Source: Bacteroidota bacterium
Lineage (GTDB): Bacteria; Bacteroidota; Bacteroidia; Chitinophagales; Chitinophagaceae
NCBI GenBank assembly: GCA_023386555.1
Contig: JAEWJK010000002.1
Span: forward strand, 1-16,028
Direction: 5' to 3'
DNA: 16,028 bases
Positions within the stretch are counted from its first letter, which is position 1; the number at the start of each line of letters is the position of its first letter. Shown piece after piece: positions 1 to 6,144 of the stretch. A model generated the notes under the pieces. That model was not told the DNA's origin, ran no database searches, and saw nothing but the letters and a program-made list of their open reading frames with translations. The position numbers and the translations under genes were made by a program.

Positions 1-25
1 CTATAGAGGGATACAATGCTTTCAT
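1..25 (-). CDS. Transposase orfB, N-terminal 8 codons only
   Basis: The ATG at 25-23 overlaps the TGA stop of orfA in an ATGA arrangement, and the frame is open to the window edge, reading MKALYPSI. I recall a similar start (MK.LYPSI) in the second frame of Bacteroidota IS3-type elements, whose product carries the DDE integrase core. Only eight codons are visible, so the call rests mainly on position after orfA and on the overlap, which suggests translational coupling. Confidence 0.55.
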
Positions 26-396
26 TTCTTTGGCTGTTTGGTACCAAACTTTTTTACCAGGTCTATTCCCAACTCCTTACTGGCATTTTCTATTAGCATC
101 TGAAGTGCCATAATTTTTAAATTGGCAGTCTCTGAGTCTATTAGTGATTCTGCCACTATGGGCTTATCAACAATTTCATCACTGATCCCTTCAGGATACT
201 TTTTCCGATACCATCTTAAAAAGTGCCTGGCTGTAGCCTCACCCGGAAGATTATACTTCTTTGCCAATTTTGTAAATCCCAGATCTGTGGTTAGATACTC
301 TCGGGCTACAGCAATTTTGAGCGAGGCATCATAAGTATCAAGACGCCCTCTCTGCTTTTCGGGAATTGTCATAATAGATAATTCAAGTTTACACAT
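22..396 (-). CDS. IS3-like transposase orfA (helix-turn-helix protein)
   Basis: A small basic protein of 124 aa, or 116 aa if translation starts at the second ATG (372), where MTIPEKQRGRL begins. Residues around 20-65 (IAVAREYLTTDLGFTKLAKK, then ARHFLRWYRKKYPEG) read as the helix-turn-helix typical of orfA proteins, which bind the element ends. The C-terminal half (LKIMALQMLIENASKELGID) looks like the short coiled coil that normally follows. The stop overlaps the orfB start. The gene begins 12 bases inside the inverted repeat, so its promoter may overlap the tip. The start codon is uncertain; the family call is by pattern recognition. Confidence 0.8.
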   Translation of the reverse strand: MCKLELSIMTIPEKQRGRLDTYDASLKIAVAREYLTTDLGFTKLAKKYNLPGEATARHFLRWYRKKYPEGISDEIVDKPIVAESLIDSETANLKIMALQMLIENASKELGIDLVKKFGTKQPKK

Positions 397-407
397 TTAG
401 TTCGAAT

Positions 408-433
408 GTGTAAAGCTTTTTCAGGACGAGACA
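408..433 (-). repeat. Terminal inverted repeat, left IS copy
   Basis: Inverted 24/26 match to 15903-15928. The inner 17 bases (CTGAAAAAGCTTTACAC on the minus strand) are identical in both copies. Mismatches are confined to the outer part (TGTCTCGTCC here, TGTCTTGTAC at the right). It marks the outer end of the orfA-bearing element. Confidence 0.75.
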
Positions 434-479
434 CCGGAATAAAAAGCAAATGCAGATACCCAGATAAAATTTACAACAT

Positions 480-809
480 ATGGCAAGAGCATCCGATAAT
501 TTACTGCTGCAAGGATTTAGCGGTGCAATAGGAAAGCAGATAGTAGTTAAACGCTATGGTGATAAAATAGTGATCACCAAATTTCCTGATATGAGCAGCG
601 TTAAAACGAGTGCTAACCAGAAGTTGAGAAGGAGTGTGTTTACAGAAGCTGTTGCGTATGCAAAATCGATCATCAGAGATCCAAAGAAAAAAGCTGCCTA
701 TGAAAAGAAATTAAAGAAAGGGCAACGTGTGTACCAGGCTGCTGTTTCGGAGTATATGAAGACACATATAAAGGAAAGTGAATTTAAGCGGAAGCGAACT
801 AAGAAATAA
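480..809 (+). CDS. Small basic conserved-type hypothetical protein
   Basis: A 109-aa, lysine-rich protein, without signal peptide or membrane segment. The N-terminal stretch LLLQGFSGAIGKQIVVKRYG followed by DKIVITKFPDM resembles a family of short Bacteroidota proteins of unknown function that share an FSG-x-IGK / ..P. pattern; that recollection is not verified. The middle (about 60-95) is mostly charged helix and the last 15 residues are strongly basic (EFKRKRTKK), which would suit nucleic-acid contact, but no function can be assigned. The gene starts 46 bases outside the IS tip, so its original promoter region may have been separated by the insertion. Confidence 0.65.
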   Translation: MARASDNLLLQGFSGAIGKQIVVKRYGDKIVITKFPDMSSVKTSANQKLRRSVFTEAVAYAKSIIRDPKKKAAYEKKLKKGQRVYQAAVSEYMKTHIKESEFKRKRTKK

Positions 810-882
810 ATTGCTTTTATTGGGTTATTCGTTGTTTCGAGTTACTCTTTTTTGTTCAGCCAGTTACAATACCTGATGCCAT

Positions 883-900
883 GGTTCGTGTCTCAGAACC
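883..900. repeat. Short palindrome (REP-like) downstream of the transposase fragment
   Basis: GGTTC-GTGTCTCA-GAACC forms a 5-bp stem with an 8-base loop, just past the 3' end of the truncated Y1 transposase (minus strand). It differs from the AACCTGTCAGGTT family farther right, and may be a palindrome tied to the older transposase. A single copy is visible, so this is tentative. Confidence 0.35.
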
Positions 901-920
901 CAAATTATATGAACCAGTCC

Positions 921-1154
921 TTAAAATACCTCCCTTAAATCCTTTAAAAAAGAATATGTTTTATCGTCTAACTCATAAAATCTTGCTGAAGAAAAGATAT
1001 AGTTACACGGGTCTTTAACCAGTTGCAAATGTTCAGCCAAAGGATTGTTATGTAAGTAATTTAATTTCTGAAAAGCTACCTTCCAGGTATATAGGTGAAT
1101 AGCGAGTGAATCACGCTGCCACAGCTCATGCTTTTTGTTGTGTGCATTTATCAT
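921..1154 (-). pseudogene. C-terminal remnant of a Y1 (IS200/RAYT-like) transposase
   Basis: The 77 aa read as the C-terminal part of a REP-associated tyrosine transposase: HELWQRDSLAIHL, then KLNYLHNNPLAEHL and CNYIFSSARFYE, the segment that follows the catalytic tyrosine region in such proteins. The HUH motif and catalytic tyrosine are missing. The apparent start ATG (1154) and the next few codons lie in the right arm of a repeat unit (1147-1170), so the ORF start is an artefact of a repeat joined to a broken gene. Its sequence differs from the intact neighbour at 1169-1729, so it comes from a different transposase subfamily and is not a duplicate. Confidence 0.75.
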
Positions 1155-1170
1155 CTTAACCTGACAGGTT
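1147..1170. repeat. Half repeat unit (right arm) between the two transposase ORFs
   Basis: TTATCATCTTAACCTGACAGGTT matches the right end of the full units at 1769-2191. The RAYT stop codon (TAA, 1171-1169) overlaps the palindrome, and the remnant gene's apparent start lies in the other edge. With the unit beginning at 1769, this means the RAYT gene is bracketed by repeat arms on both sides. Confidence 0.8.
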
Positions 1171-1729
1171 ATTCCAACGTTTCAAAAAAGCCTTGCTGCT
1201 GCACTTTATGAAAAGATAGATATGGATCCAACCCTCCGAAAAAATCATAAATATCATTTCTTGCGACTTTCGTTACTGCAGAACCTGCAATCGCATTATA
1301 GGAAGAATATTTCCATGTTGAATAATCACTTGTAAGATGATGGTGTACCGGGTTACGATGAATATACCATATTATCCAGGCCAGATGATTATCGTCTGTT
1401 ATCTTACTTCTTTTAAAAGGACGCATAAACAAATTTCCTTTTCGCTTTGTTAAGGTATTTATCCATTTTACATAAGCGTTGCAACAATCACTTATTCCTT
1501 TCGATACATTGCTGCCGGTAGCGTTAGCTTTTAATTTAATGAGTAAATGGAAATGGTTCGGTAAAAGGCAGTAACTCCAGATATCAACATGTGGAAGTAT
1601 ATATTTCTCTATTTTTTTCAAAAAAGCCAGGAAATATTCATCATTAATAAATAATACTTCATTGCCTACAGCTCTATTATAAATGTGGTACATACCATCA
1701 TCATCTAAGGGCAGGGTTGTATTAGCCAT
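1169..1729 (-). CDS. REP-associated tyrosine transposase (RAYT, Y1/HUH family)
   Basis: A 186-aa single-domain Y1_Tnp protein of normal length. Visible motifs are YHIYNRAV (14-21), the metal-binding HUH motif as H59-F60-H61 in LLPNHFHLLIK, and the probable catalytic tyrosine Y86 in NAYVKWIN, followed by KRKGNLFMRPFKRSKI and YIHRNPV. Proteins of this family nick and join single-stranded DNA at short palindromes, and RAYTs are the domesticated relatives linked to REP repeats. Repeat arms flank both sides: the array 1769-2191 sits 39 bases upstream of the start, and a half unit overlaps the stop. This makes the palindromic units its likely substrate, by inference. No frame damage is seen, so the protein may be active. 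Confidence 0.88.
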   Translation of the reverse strand: MANTTLPLDDDGMYHIYNRAVGNEVLFINDEYFLAFLKKIEKYILPHVDIWSYCLLPNHFHLLIKLKANATGSNVSKGISDCCNAYVKWINTLTKRKGNLFMRPFKRSKITDDNHLAWIIWYIHRNPVHHHLTSDYSTWKYSSYNAIAGSAVTKVARNDIYDFFGGLDPYLSFHKVQQQGFFETLE

Positions 1730-1768
1730 AATTTTAGGTTAGTTTGAAGGTAATAAATCTGATAAAAT

Positions 1769-2191
1769 AACCTGTCAGGTTTGTTGATGTACTAACTGTA
1801 GGTCAGCATCAGTAGGAATGCTTACCATCTTAACCTGACAGGTTGTGGAGGCAAAAAGCCTGTCAGGTTTGTTGATGTGCTAACTATAGGTAAGCATCAG
1901 CAGTAATGCTTATCATCTTAACCTGACAGGTGTGGAGGCAAAAAACCTGTCAGGTTTGTTGATGTGCTAACTGTAGGTCAGCATCAGCAGTAATGTTTAT
2001 CATTTTAACCTGACAGGTTGTGGAAAGACCTGTCAGGTTTGTTGATGTGCTAACTGTAGGTCAGCATCAGCAGTAATGTTTATCATTTTAACCTGACAGG
2101 TTATGGAGGGCAAAAAACCTGTCAGGTTTGTTGATGTGCTAATTATAGGTCAGCATCAGTAGTAATGCTTATCATCTTAACCTGACAGGTT
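1769..2191. repeat. Array of five ~75-bp palindrome-bounded repeat units (REP/BIME-like)
   Basis: Units lie at 1769-1844, 1859-1931, 1944-2019, 2028-2102 and 2116-2191. Each starts with the palindrome AACCTGTCAGGTT (first bases vary), continues TGTTGATGTGCTAACT, then an internal hairpin (TAAGCAT-loop-ATGCTTA in the best copies), and ends CATCTTAACCTGACAGGTT, the reverse complement of the starting palindrome. Spacers are short (8-14 bases) and alike, mostly GTGGAGGCAAAA. The array lies between the RAYT gene and the 3' end of the flavin oxidoreductase gene, whose stop is 20 bases away. A sixth copy is at 4263-4338. Confidence 0.92.
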
Positions 2192-2211
2192 GTGGCAATA
2201 TTTAGTGGTGC

Positions 2212-3213
2212 TTAAATATCCTTCATTATCTCTGCAAACAAGCGGAAAGATGTTAAGCGGTCATTGATGTTATGCATGGTACACACTGCTATTAATTCAT
2301 CCACACCTGTATCTGCAAGAAAAACCTCAATTTCCTTCTTAACTTTTTGCCTGGAACCGTAGAAAGAATATTTCAACATCTGGTAAACCGATGGATGTTG
2401 CAGTAATTGCTTCAGATCTTCCGTCATCTCTGTTGGTGGTTGCAAAGGTTGCCTGCTTCCGGTAAGTACACCTACAAACATTCTTATCAGGCTGGTGAAT
2501 TGTCTTTCTGCTTCCTCATCTGTGTCTGCCACATATATGTTTACGCCAGCCATAGTATAAGGCTCCTGTAAAAACTCAGACGGACGAAACTCCTCTCTGT
2601 ATATCTTAAGGGCTTGCTTTAAATGTGTTGTTGCAAAATGGCTGGCAAATGCATAAGGCAATCCCATTTTTGCTGCAAGATGAGCACTGTCTGTACTCGA
2701 GCCAAGTATATATAACGGAACATTGGTGCCTTCTGCAATGGCAGCTCTCACCTTCGATGTGTTATTGGCAGGAGAGAAGTATTGCAATATCTTTTCTACC
2801 TCTGCAGGAAATGAATGGGCTGCCTGCATAAAATCTGATCGTATAGCCTGTGCTGTTAATTGATCGGTACCTGGAGCTCTGCCAAGACCAAGATCGATAC
2901 GGCCCGGATACAGATGAGCCAGCGTTCCAAACTGCTCTGCAATGATGAGTGGTGAATGGTTAGGCAGCATGATACCGCCTGAACCGACTCGTATTGTTTC
3001 GGTATTCTCTGCCACATAGCCAATAAGTAAAGACGTAGCACTGCTGCCAATGTTCTCTGAGTTATGATGTTCTGCAAACCAGATGCGTTTGTAATTATCT
3101 GCTTCTGCCTGTTTTGCCAGGGCAAGCGAATTGTGTAGTGTTTGCTGCATGGTTTCACCTTCAGAAACAATGGCAAGTTCTAATATAGAATAAGACACAG
3201 GATGATTATTCAT
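2212..3213 (-). CDS. Luciferase-like (LLM class) flavin-dependent oxidoreductase
   Basis: A 333-aa protein from the ATG at 3213; a TTG nine bases upstream is possible but less likely. Family motifs seen: RIWFAEHHN (43-51), IRVGSGGIMLPNHSPLIIAE (74-93), then FGTL and RIDLGLGRAPGTD (105-117). These match the bacterial-luciferase-like TIM-barrel family, whose members use reduced flavin (FMNH2) to oxidise small organic substrates; this subgroup (MsnO8/YhbW-like) has no firmly assigned substrate. Full length and cytosolic, without a signal peptide. It is divergent from the VOC protein at 3357, with 143 bases between starts. The 3' end abuts the repeat array, whose palindromes could form a transcript-end hairpin. 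Confidence 0.9.
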   Translation of the reverse strand: MNNHPVSYSILELAIVSEGETMQQTLHNSLALAKQAEADNYKRIWFAEHHNSENIGSSATSLLIGYVAENTETIRVGSGGIMLPNHSPLIIAEQFGTLAHLYPGRIDLGLGRAPGTDQLTAQAIRSDFMQAAHSFPAEVEKILQYFSPANNTSKVRAAIAEGTNVPLYILGSSTDSAHLAAKMGLPYAFASHFATTHLKQALKIYREEFRPSEFLQEPYTMAGVNIYVADTDEEAERQFTSLIRMFVGVLTGSRQPLQPPTEMTEDLKQLLQHPSVYQMLKYSFYGSRQKVKKEIEVFLADTGVDELIAVCTMHNINDRLTSFRLFAEIMKDI

Positions 3214-3331
3214 AGTATGCAATGGTATCGAAAAACTTGTTTGTATTGTCTCCCCAGATTAGAAACATCGTATGCCGTAAATCACCTCTTTTTTGCCGCT
3301 TTAGCACCTTATCCTTTGTATGTAAACGAGC

Positions 3332-3339
3332 TAAGTTTG
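3332..3339 (+). promoter_or_regulatory. -7 box (TAAGTTTG) of the VOC gene
   Basis: An exact TAnnTTTG, the Bacteroidota -7 consensus, ends 18 bases before the ATG at 3357. No good -33 TTTG is seen at the usual spacing. It supports starting the VOC gene at 3357, since the frame is open upstream to 3222. Confidence 0.45.
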
Positions 3340-3356
3340 TGATAAACAAAAATTAC

Positions 3357-3794
3357 ATGGCACTTATCAATCCACACATCAACTTCAATGGAAATGCGGA
3401 AGAAGCATTTAATTTCTATCGCTCCGTATTCGGAGGTGAATTCGTAAACATTATACGTTTTAAAGACATGGCAGGGCCGGATAGCAATTTTTCTGAAACC
3501 GAGGCCAACAAGATCATGCACATTGCATTGCCAATTGGCACCAACGTTTTAATGGGAAATGATGTTCCTGAGTTCATGGGTAAGGTAAACGAAAATGAGA
3601 ATAGGTCTAAGATATCTGTAGGTGCCGAAAGCCGGGAAGAAGCTGACAAGATATTTAACGGACTGTCAGCTGGTGGTAGTGTTGAATGCCCTATTGCTGA
3701 AAGTCCCTGGGGTTCTTATTTCGGAATGTTCAGAGACAAATACGGTATTGAATGGATGGTGGATTATGATGAGAGGCATAAGGGTAAACTTTAA
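3357..3794 (+). CDS. VOC superfamily (PhnB/glyoxalase-like) protein
   Basis: A 145-aa protein starting MALINPHINFNGNAEEAFNF. The pattern is typical of PhnB-like VOC proteins: an initial beta strand with N-G-N-A-E-E-A-F-x-F-Y, then VFGGEFV, IMHIALPIG.NVLMGND in the middle, and a C-terminal PWGSYFGMFRDKYGIEWMVDY, the usual end of the second beta-alpha-beta-beta-beta module. Such proteins are small dimeric metal-site enzymes or binding proteins; the substrate cannot be read from the sequence, and the common '3-demethylubiquinone methyltransferase' label is not supported. The start was chosen because homology begins here, a TAnnTTTG box sits just upstream, and the 45 upstream codons look non-coding. 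Confidence 0.88.
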   Translation: MALINPHINFNGNAEEAFNFYRSVFGGEFVNIIRFKDMAGPDSNFSETEANKIMHIALPIGTNVLMGNDVPEFMGKVNENENRSKISVGAESREEADKIFNGLSAGGSVECPIAESPWGSYFGMFRDKYGIEWMVDYDERHKGKL

Positions 3795-3837
3795 GGCTTA
3801 GTCAACGAACCATGCGGCTTGAGCAAACTTGTTTTAT

Positions 3838-3865
3838 GTTCTTTCTTGCTTGTCCAAGAAAGAAC
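3838..3865. repeat. Perfect 11-bp hairpin downstream of the VOC gene
   Basis: GTTCTTTCTTG, loop CTTGTC, CAAGAAAGAAC. It is followed by CAAAGAAAG and not by a T tract, so a repeat element is more likely than an intrinsic terminator. Similar 'CAAGAAAGAACCAAAGAAA' strings are, as I recall, dispersed in many Bacteroidota genomes. Confidence 0.6.
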
Positions 3866-4045
3866 CAAAGAAAGACCCGGAAAAATGATATACAGCCCAT
3901 TTTCCGTTTCGTATTAATGTAGCTATAGTGCTACTCCCGAATTGTTTGCACTATCGGGACAGGTGTGACTTCGGCAGTGGAGCCTTGATGCATGTGCAAC
4001 ACCCTGCCAAATTTAAGGCCGCCTGCAATTGGTAGTGTTCCCGCC

Positions 4046-4069
4046 TTTGTTGGTGTTGTCACCAACAAA
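4046..4069. repeat. GTTGGTG hairpin, copy 1 (reverse orientation)
   Basis: TTTGTTGGTG, loop TTGT, CACCAACAAA: a perfect 10-bp stem. The core is the reverse complement of the core of the two copies at 4231-4254 and 4386-4409, which have loop ACAA. Three copies within 365 bases indicate a dispersed palindrome family. Confidence 0.75.
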
Positions 4070-4190
4070 CTTCTTTCATTATGCAGAAAGCGAAGATTTT
4101 CTATTATGATGTCTTTAAACTTGTCTTTTTAAGCAGGTGTTTCCATTCAAAGATGGTTGCAGTGAAAAATTGGGGATGATATGTAAACGC

Positions 4191-4260
4191 ATACGAGGAC
4201 ATGTAGTAAGGTAATCATTCTTCACATAATCCTGTTGGTGACAACACCAACAGGGGCGAA
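4191..4260. repeat. 70-bp direct repeat, copy A, with hairpin at 4231-4254
   Basis: Starts ATACGAGGACATGTAGTAAG and ends CAGGGGCGAA. It is identical to 4345-4415 except for one extra A in the second copy. It contains the hairpin CCTGTTGGTG-ACAA-CACCAACAGG (perfect 10-bp stem). Confidence 0.9.
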
Positions 4261-4262
4261 AA

Positions 4263-4338
4263 AACCTGTCAGGTTTGTTGATGTGCTAACTATAGGTAAG
4301 CATCAGCAGTAATGCTTATCATTTTAACCTGACAGGTT
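4263..4338. repeat. Sixth AACCTGTCAGGTT repeat unit (solitary)
   Basis: A full-length 76-bp unit of the 1769-2191 family with intact palindromes at both ends and the intact internal TAAGCAT/ATGCTTA hairpin. It lies between two copies of a 70-bp duplication, as expected if the duplication accompanied its arrival or a later recombination. Confidence 0.9.
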
Positions 4339-4344
4339 GTAGCA

Positions 4345-4415
4345 ATACGAGGACATGTAGTAAGGTAATCATTCTTCACATAAATCCTGTTGGTGACAAC
4401 ACCAACAGGGGCGAA
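4345..4415. repeat. 70-bp direct repeat, copy B, with hairpin at 4386-4409
   Basis: Second copy of 4191-4260 with one inserted A (CATAAATCC versus CATAATCC). Its end runs straight into the gene remnant at about 4417. Confidence 0.9.
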
Positions 4416-4812
4416 GGTTAACTTGTTTGGGCGGCATAGTGCCGAGTATCGAGGGTTATATAAAAAACGGCAACTTTTTGCATACGATAAGGGATTTCCT
4501 TACTTAAATAGCGAAGACTGGACACTCGTGTCGAAGCGTATGGAGATGTTAGAAGAACAAGTAGTAAAAAGTATTGATGACGATAAGTTGAATCAACGGT
4601 ATAATGAATGGTTGAATGTACTTGACATACGAAATAATGAAATGATTAGTAATATCTATAAATACGTTGATACCAATCAATGCAAAAAAGGGTTGTTTCT
4701 CGTTGGTGTTGAGCACAGAAGACAAATAATGGAAAAGATACCTAAGTTTGGAAACAACCATCATTTGAGGGTTGTTTGGAACTTTAATTATTTCAATAAT
4801 AAAGCAGGATAA
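4390..4812 (+). pseudogene. 5'-truncated gene remnant, unknown function
   Basis: An open frame whose only upstream start is a TTG inside the hairpin of repeat copy B, so the first nine codons (MVTTPTGAK) come from repeat DNA. From about 4417 the frame looks like real coding sequence: VNLFGRHSAEYRGLYKKRQ, then mostly helical charged sequence, and near the end CKKGLFLVGVEHRRQIMEKI. The GLFLVG..HR..I segment resembles the C-terminus of TraB/GumN-like or related hydrolase-fold proteins, but this is a weak impression. Most likely the C-terminal part of a larger protein whose front half was lost when the repeats inserted or recombined. The following gene is convergent, on the other strand. Confidence 0.6.
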
Positions 4813-4884
4813 GTATCATTCTCGAAAGGGTGTTAATAATATTCACTGATGTGCGGTGGCATACCGAAAGAGACAAAAGAAACA

Positions 4885-5919
4885 TTATATTATTCCTTTT
4901 TCTTCATCTTGCCTTTTTGCACTTATTTTCAAAATTGTAAATCCCTGTTGTTTAGCCAAAAACACAAGCGAGGCAAAGTTTAATTCGTTATCTCGTTTGT
5001 TTCGATAGCAATAGTCTAACATGTATTTACTTTTATATGGGTCAAAGGCTAAGCCATCACATTCACAAAGCTGTAAAAAATACTTTTCTCCTAAATCGTG
5101 AGTAAATGAATTTGCAAGGATAATTGCCACCTTGTACCAGCATTCGTATGTTGAGGTAATAGATTTCTTATTTGCCTTTAAGAACTTAATTATCTTAATA
5201 ATCAGGAGTCTATTAGCACCTTTATTTTTTCCTTCAGTTGCAAACAATTTGCTTCGATCAGTTTGTGTTAGGGATGTAGTATTGTCAGTGGTCTTTTTAA
5301 GTACAATATTTTTTTCTAATTGATTATTCTCTATATCGCTTTCTAAATTAAAAATCTCAGATGCTACGTTTAGAATTAACTGCTCGTCATAAGAAACATA
5401 ACAAAGCCTACACACGTCTGAACCGCTTAAATCCACTGATAAATTATAAGTCTTCAAATAATAATCGACGATTTGGTCGAAAATATGTTTATGAAAATAG
5501 GCTGGACAATTGGTACGTATTAGGACCTTCAATCCGTTCCCAGAGGGTGATATCCACAGAGCAAAAGTGTGGGGATCGTTGGAAAGAATTAATTTACTAT
5601 GAACGAGGTTTTCACCGACATTGTCAAGATCAATCGTAATTAAATTCGTGTAGTTCGTTAGGTTTTCTTTCTTGTGAGCACCACAAAATATTCCCGAAAA
5701 AGTGAGAGCTGGTAGCTTAGATTTACACTTCTTATATTCGAGTAAATTTCCAGACTGGTAATAGTGCCTACAATTTTCAATAACATCTTTATAATATCCT
5801 AGTTTAATTCGCTGCAGTTCATCAAAAACCAGTACATCTGAGCTTGTCTTTGAAAATGTATCCACATATTTTGAACATATTAATTCTGAGACACTCGGAA
5901 TAGGTAAAGTATTATTCAT
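4885..5919 (-). CDS. VirE_N/BT4734-like primase domain protein with PriCT-like C-terminus
   Basis: 344 aa from the ATG at 5919; an in-frame ATG at 5982 would add 21 residues unlike the family. The N-terminal half matches the VirE_N/BT4734 pattern, a relative of archaeo-eukaryotic primases: KLPALTFSGIFCG (68-80), LITIDLDN with the acidic pair D97/D99 (93-100), WISPSGNGLKVLI (122-134), and D-x-S-G-S-D-V-C-R-L-C-Y-V-S (163-176). After a charged linker (about 195-235), residues 235-325 (ANRLLIIKIIKFL, YECWYKVAIILAN, GEKYFLQLC, FASLVFLAKQQG) fit a PriCT-type helical domain. No helicase domain follows, unlike the long fused forms. Likely nucleic-acid synthesis in a mobile or defence setting. It faces away from the RT gene across a 225-bp gap. 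Activity is inferred, not shown. Confidence 0.8.
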   Translation of the reverse strand: MNNTLPIPSVSELICSKYVDTFSKTSSDVLVFDELQRIKLGYYKDVIENCRHYYQSGNLLEYKKCKSKLPALTFSGIFCGAHKKENLTNYTNLITIDLDNVGENLVHSKLILSNDPHTFALWISPSGNGLKVLIRTNCPAYFHKHIFDQIVDYYLKTYNLSVDLSGSDVCRLCYVSYDEQLILNVASEIFNLESDIENNQLEKNIVLKKTTDNTTSLTQTDRSKLFATEGKNKGANRLLIIKIIKFLKANKKSITSTYECWYKVAIILANSFTHDLGEKYFLQLCECDGLAFDPYKSKYMLDYCYRNKRDNELNFASLVFLAKQQGFTILKISAKRQDEEKGII

Positions 5920-5935
5920 CTGGCAGCAAATTAAA

Positions 5936-5943
5936 TATATTTG
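5936..5943 (+). promoter_or_regulatory. -7 box (TATATTTG) upstream of the RT leader
   Basis: An exact TAnnTTTG; transcription would begin near 5950, inside the complementary arm 5947-5962. No clear -33 TTTG is seen. In AT-rich DNA such a box is expected by chance about once per kilobase, so its weight comes from its place. Confidence 0.4.
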
Positions 5944-5946
5944 ATC

Positions 5947-6133
5947 AGTTGAAGTAGTGAAGGGTGGGAAGTTTCTTCTCATCGTGTAGAAGCGGATGCA
6001 TCAAAAGTGCTATGGCCCTATTCTGCTAAAGTAATTCGGCTAGAAAAATGATTAGCTACGTCTCCGCTATGCGTTGTGCAACATATTTTATGTCAGTATT
6101 TTGGTACAATAACCAAGCTCCGCTACTTCAACT
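5947..6133 (+). ncRNA. Candidate structured RNA upstream of the RT
   Basis: The arm AGTTGAAGTAGTGAAG (5947-5962) can pair with CTCCGCTACTTCAACT (6118-6133): 11 contiguous Watson-Crick pairs, then a U-G wobble, G-C, one A/C mismatch, A-U and G-C. The arms enclose 155 bases and end 11 bases before the RT start at 6145. A TAnnTTTG box ends 3 bases before the first arm. Many RT-based defence systems and retrons carry a structured RNA beside the RT, and retron RNAs are closed by such arms. No retron-type inner fold could be confirmed by eye. An internal TTG-N20-TATTTTG (6074-6103) could be an alternative RT promoter. Confidence 0.4.
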
Positions 6134-6144
6134 ATTTAACTTCT

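Larger units (their letters stand above)
1..433 (-). mobile_element. IS3-like insertion sequence, 5' end only (partial)
   Basis: The outer tip is placed at 433 because the 26 bases 408-433, read on the minus strand, start TGTCTCGTCCTGAAAAAG and match an inverted copy at 15903-15928 in 24 of 26 positions. The TG..CA-type tip lies directly outside an orfA-like HTH gene, followed by the start of an overlapping second frame. This is the usual IS3-family order of tip, orfA, orfB. The rest of orfB and the other tip lie beyond base 1, so target duplication and intactness cannot be judged. Confidence 0.75.
3795..4389. other. 595-base gene-free stretch rich in palindromes and a duplication
   Basis: No convincing coding frame on either strand. 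It holds, in order, a perfect 11-bp-stem hairpin (3838-3865), a GTTGGTG hairpin (4046-4069), the first copy of a 70-bp direct repeat with a second GTTGGTG hairpin (4191-4260), the sixth AACCTGTCAGGTT unit (4263-4338) and most of the second copy (from 4345). Parts 3870-4040 and 4073-4190 show nothing recognisable. Confidence 0.75.

Noticed and set aside
1769..2191. Possible CRISPR array
   Set aside because: The conserved part is the ~75-bp unit and the 'spacers' are 8-14 bases and nearly identical. No cas genes are near, and a Y1 transposase is adjacent.
3222..3356. 45-codon N-terminal extension of the VOC protein
   Set aside because: Not family-like; it overlaps the divergent promoter region, and a TAnnTTTG box lies just before the ATG at 3357.
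3838..3865. Intrinsic terminator after the VOC gene
   Set aside because: A perfect stem but no T tract follows on either strand; it reads better as a dispersed palindrome.
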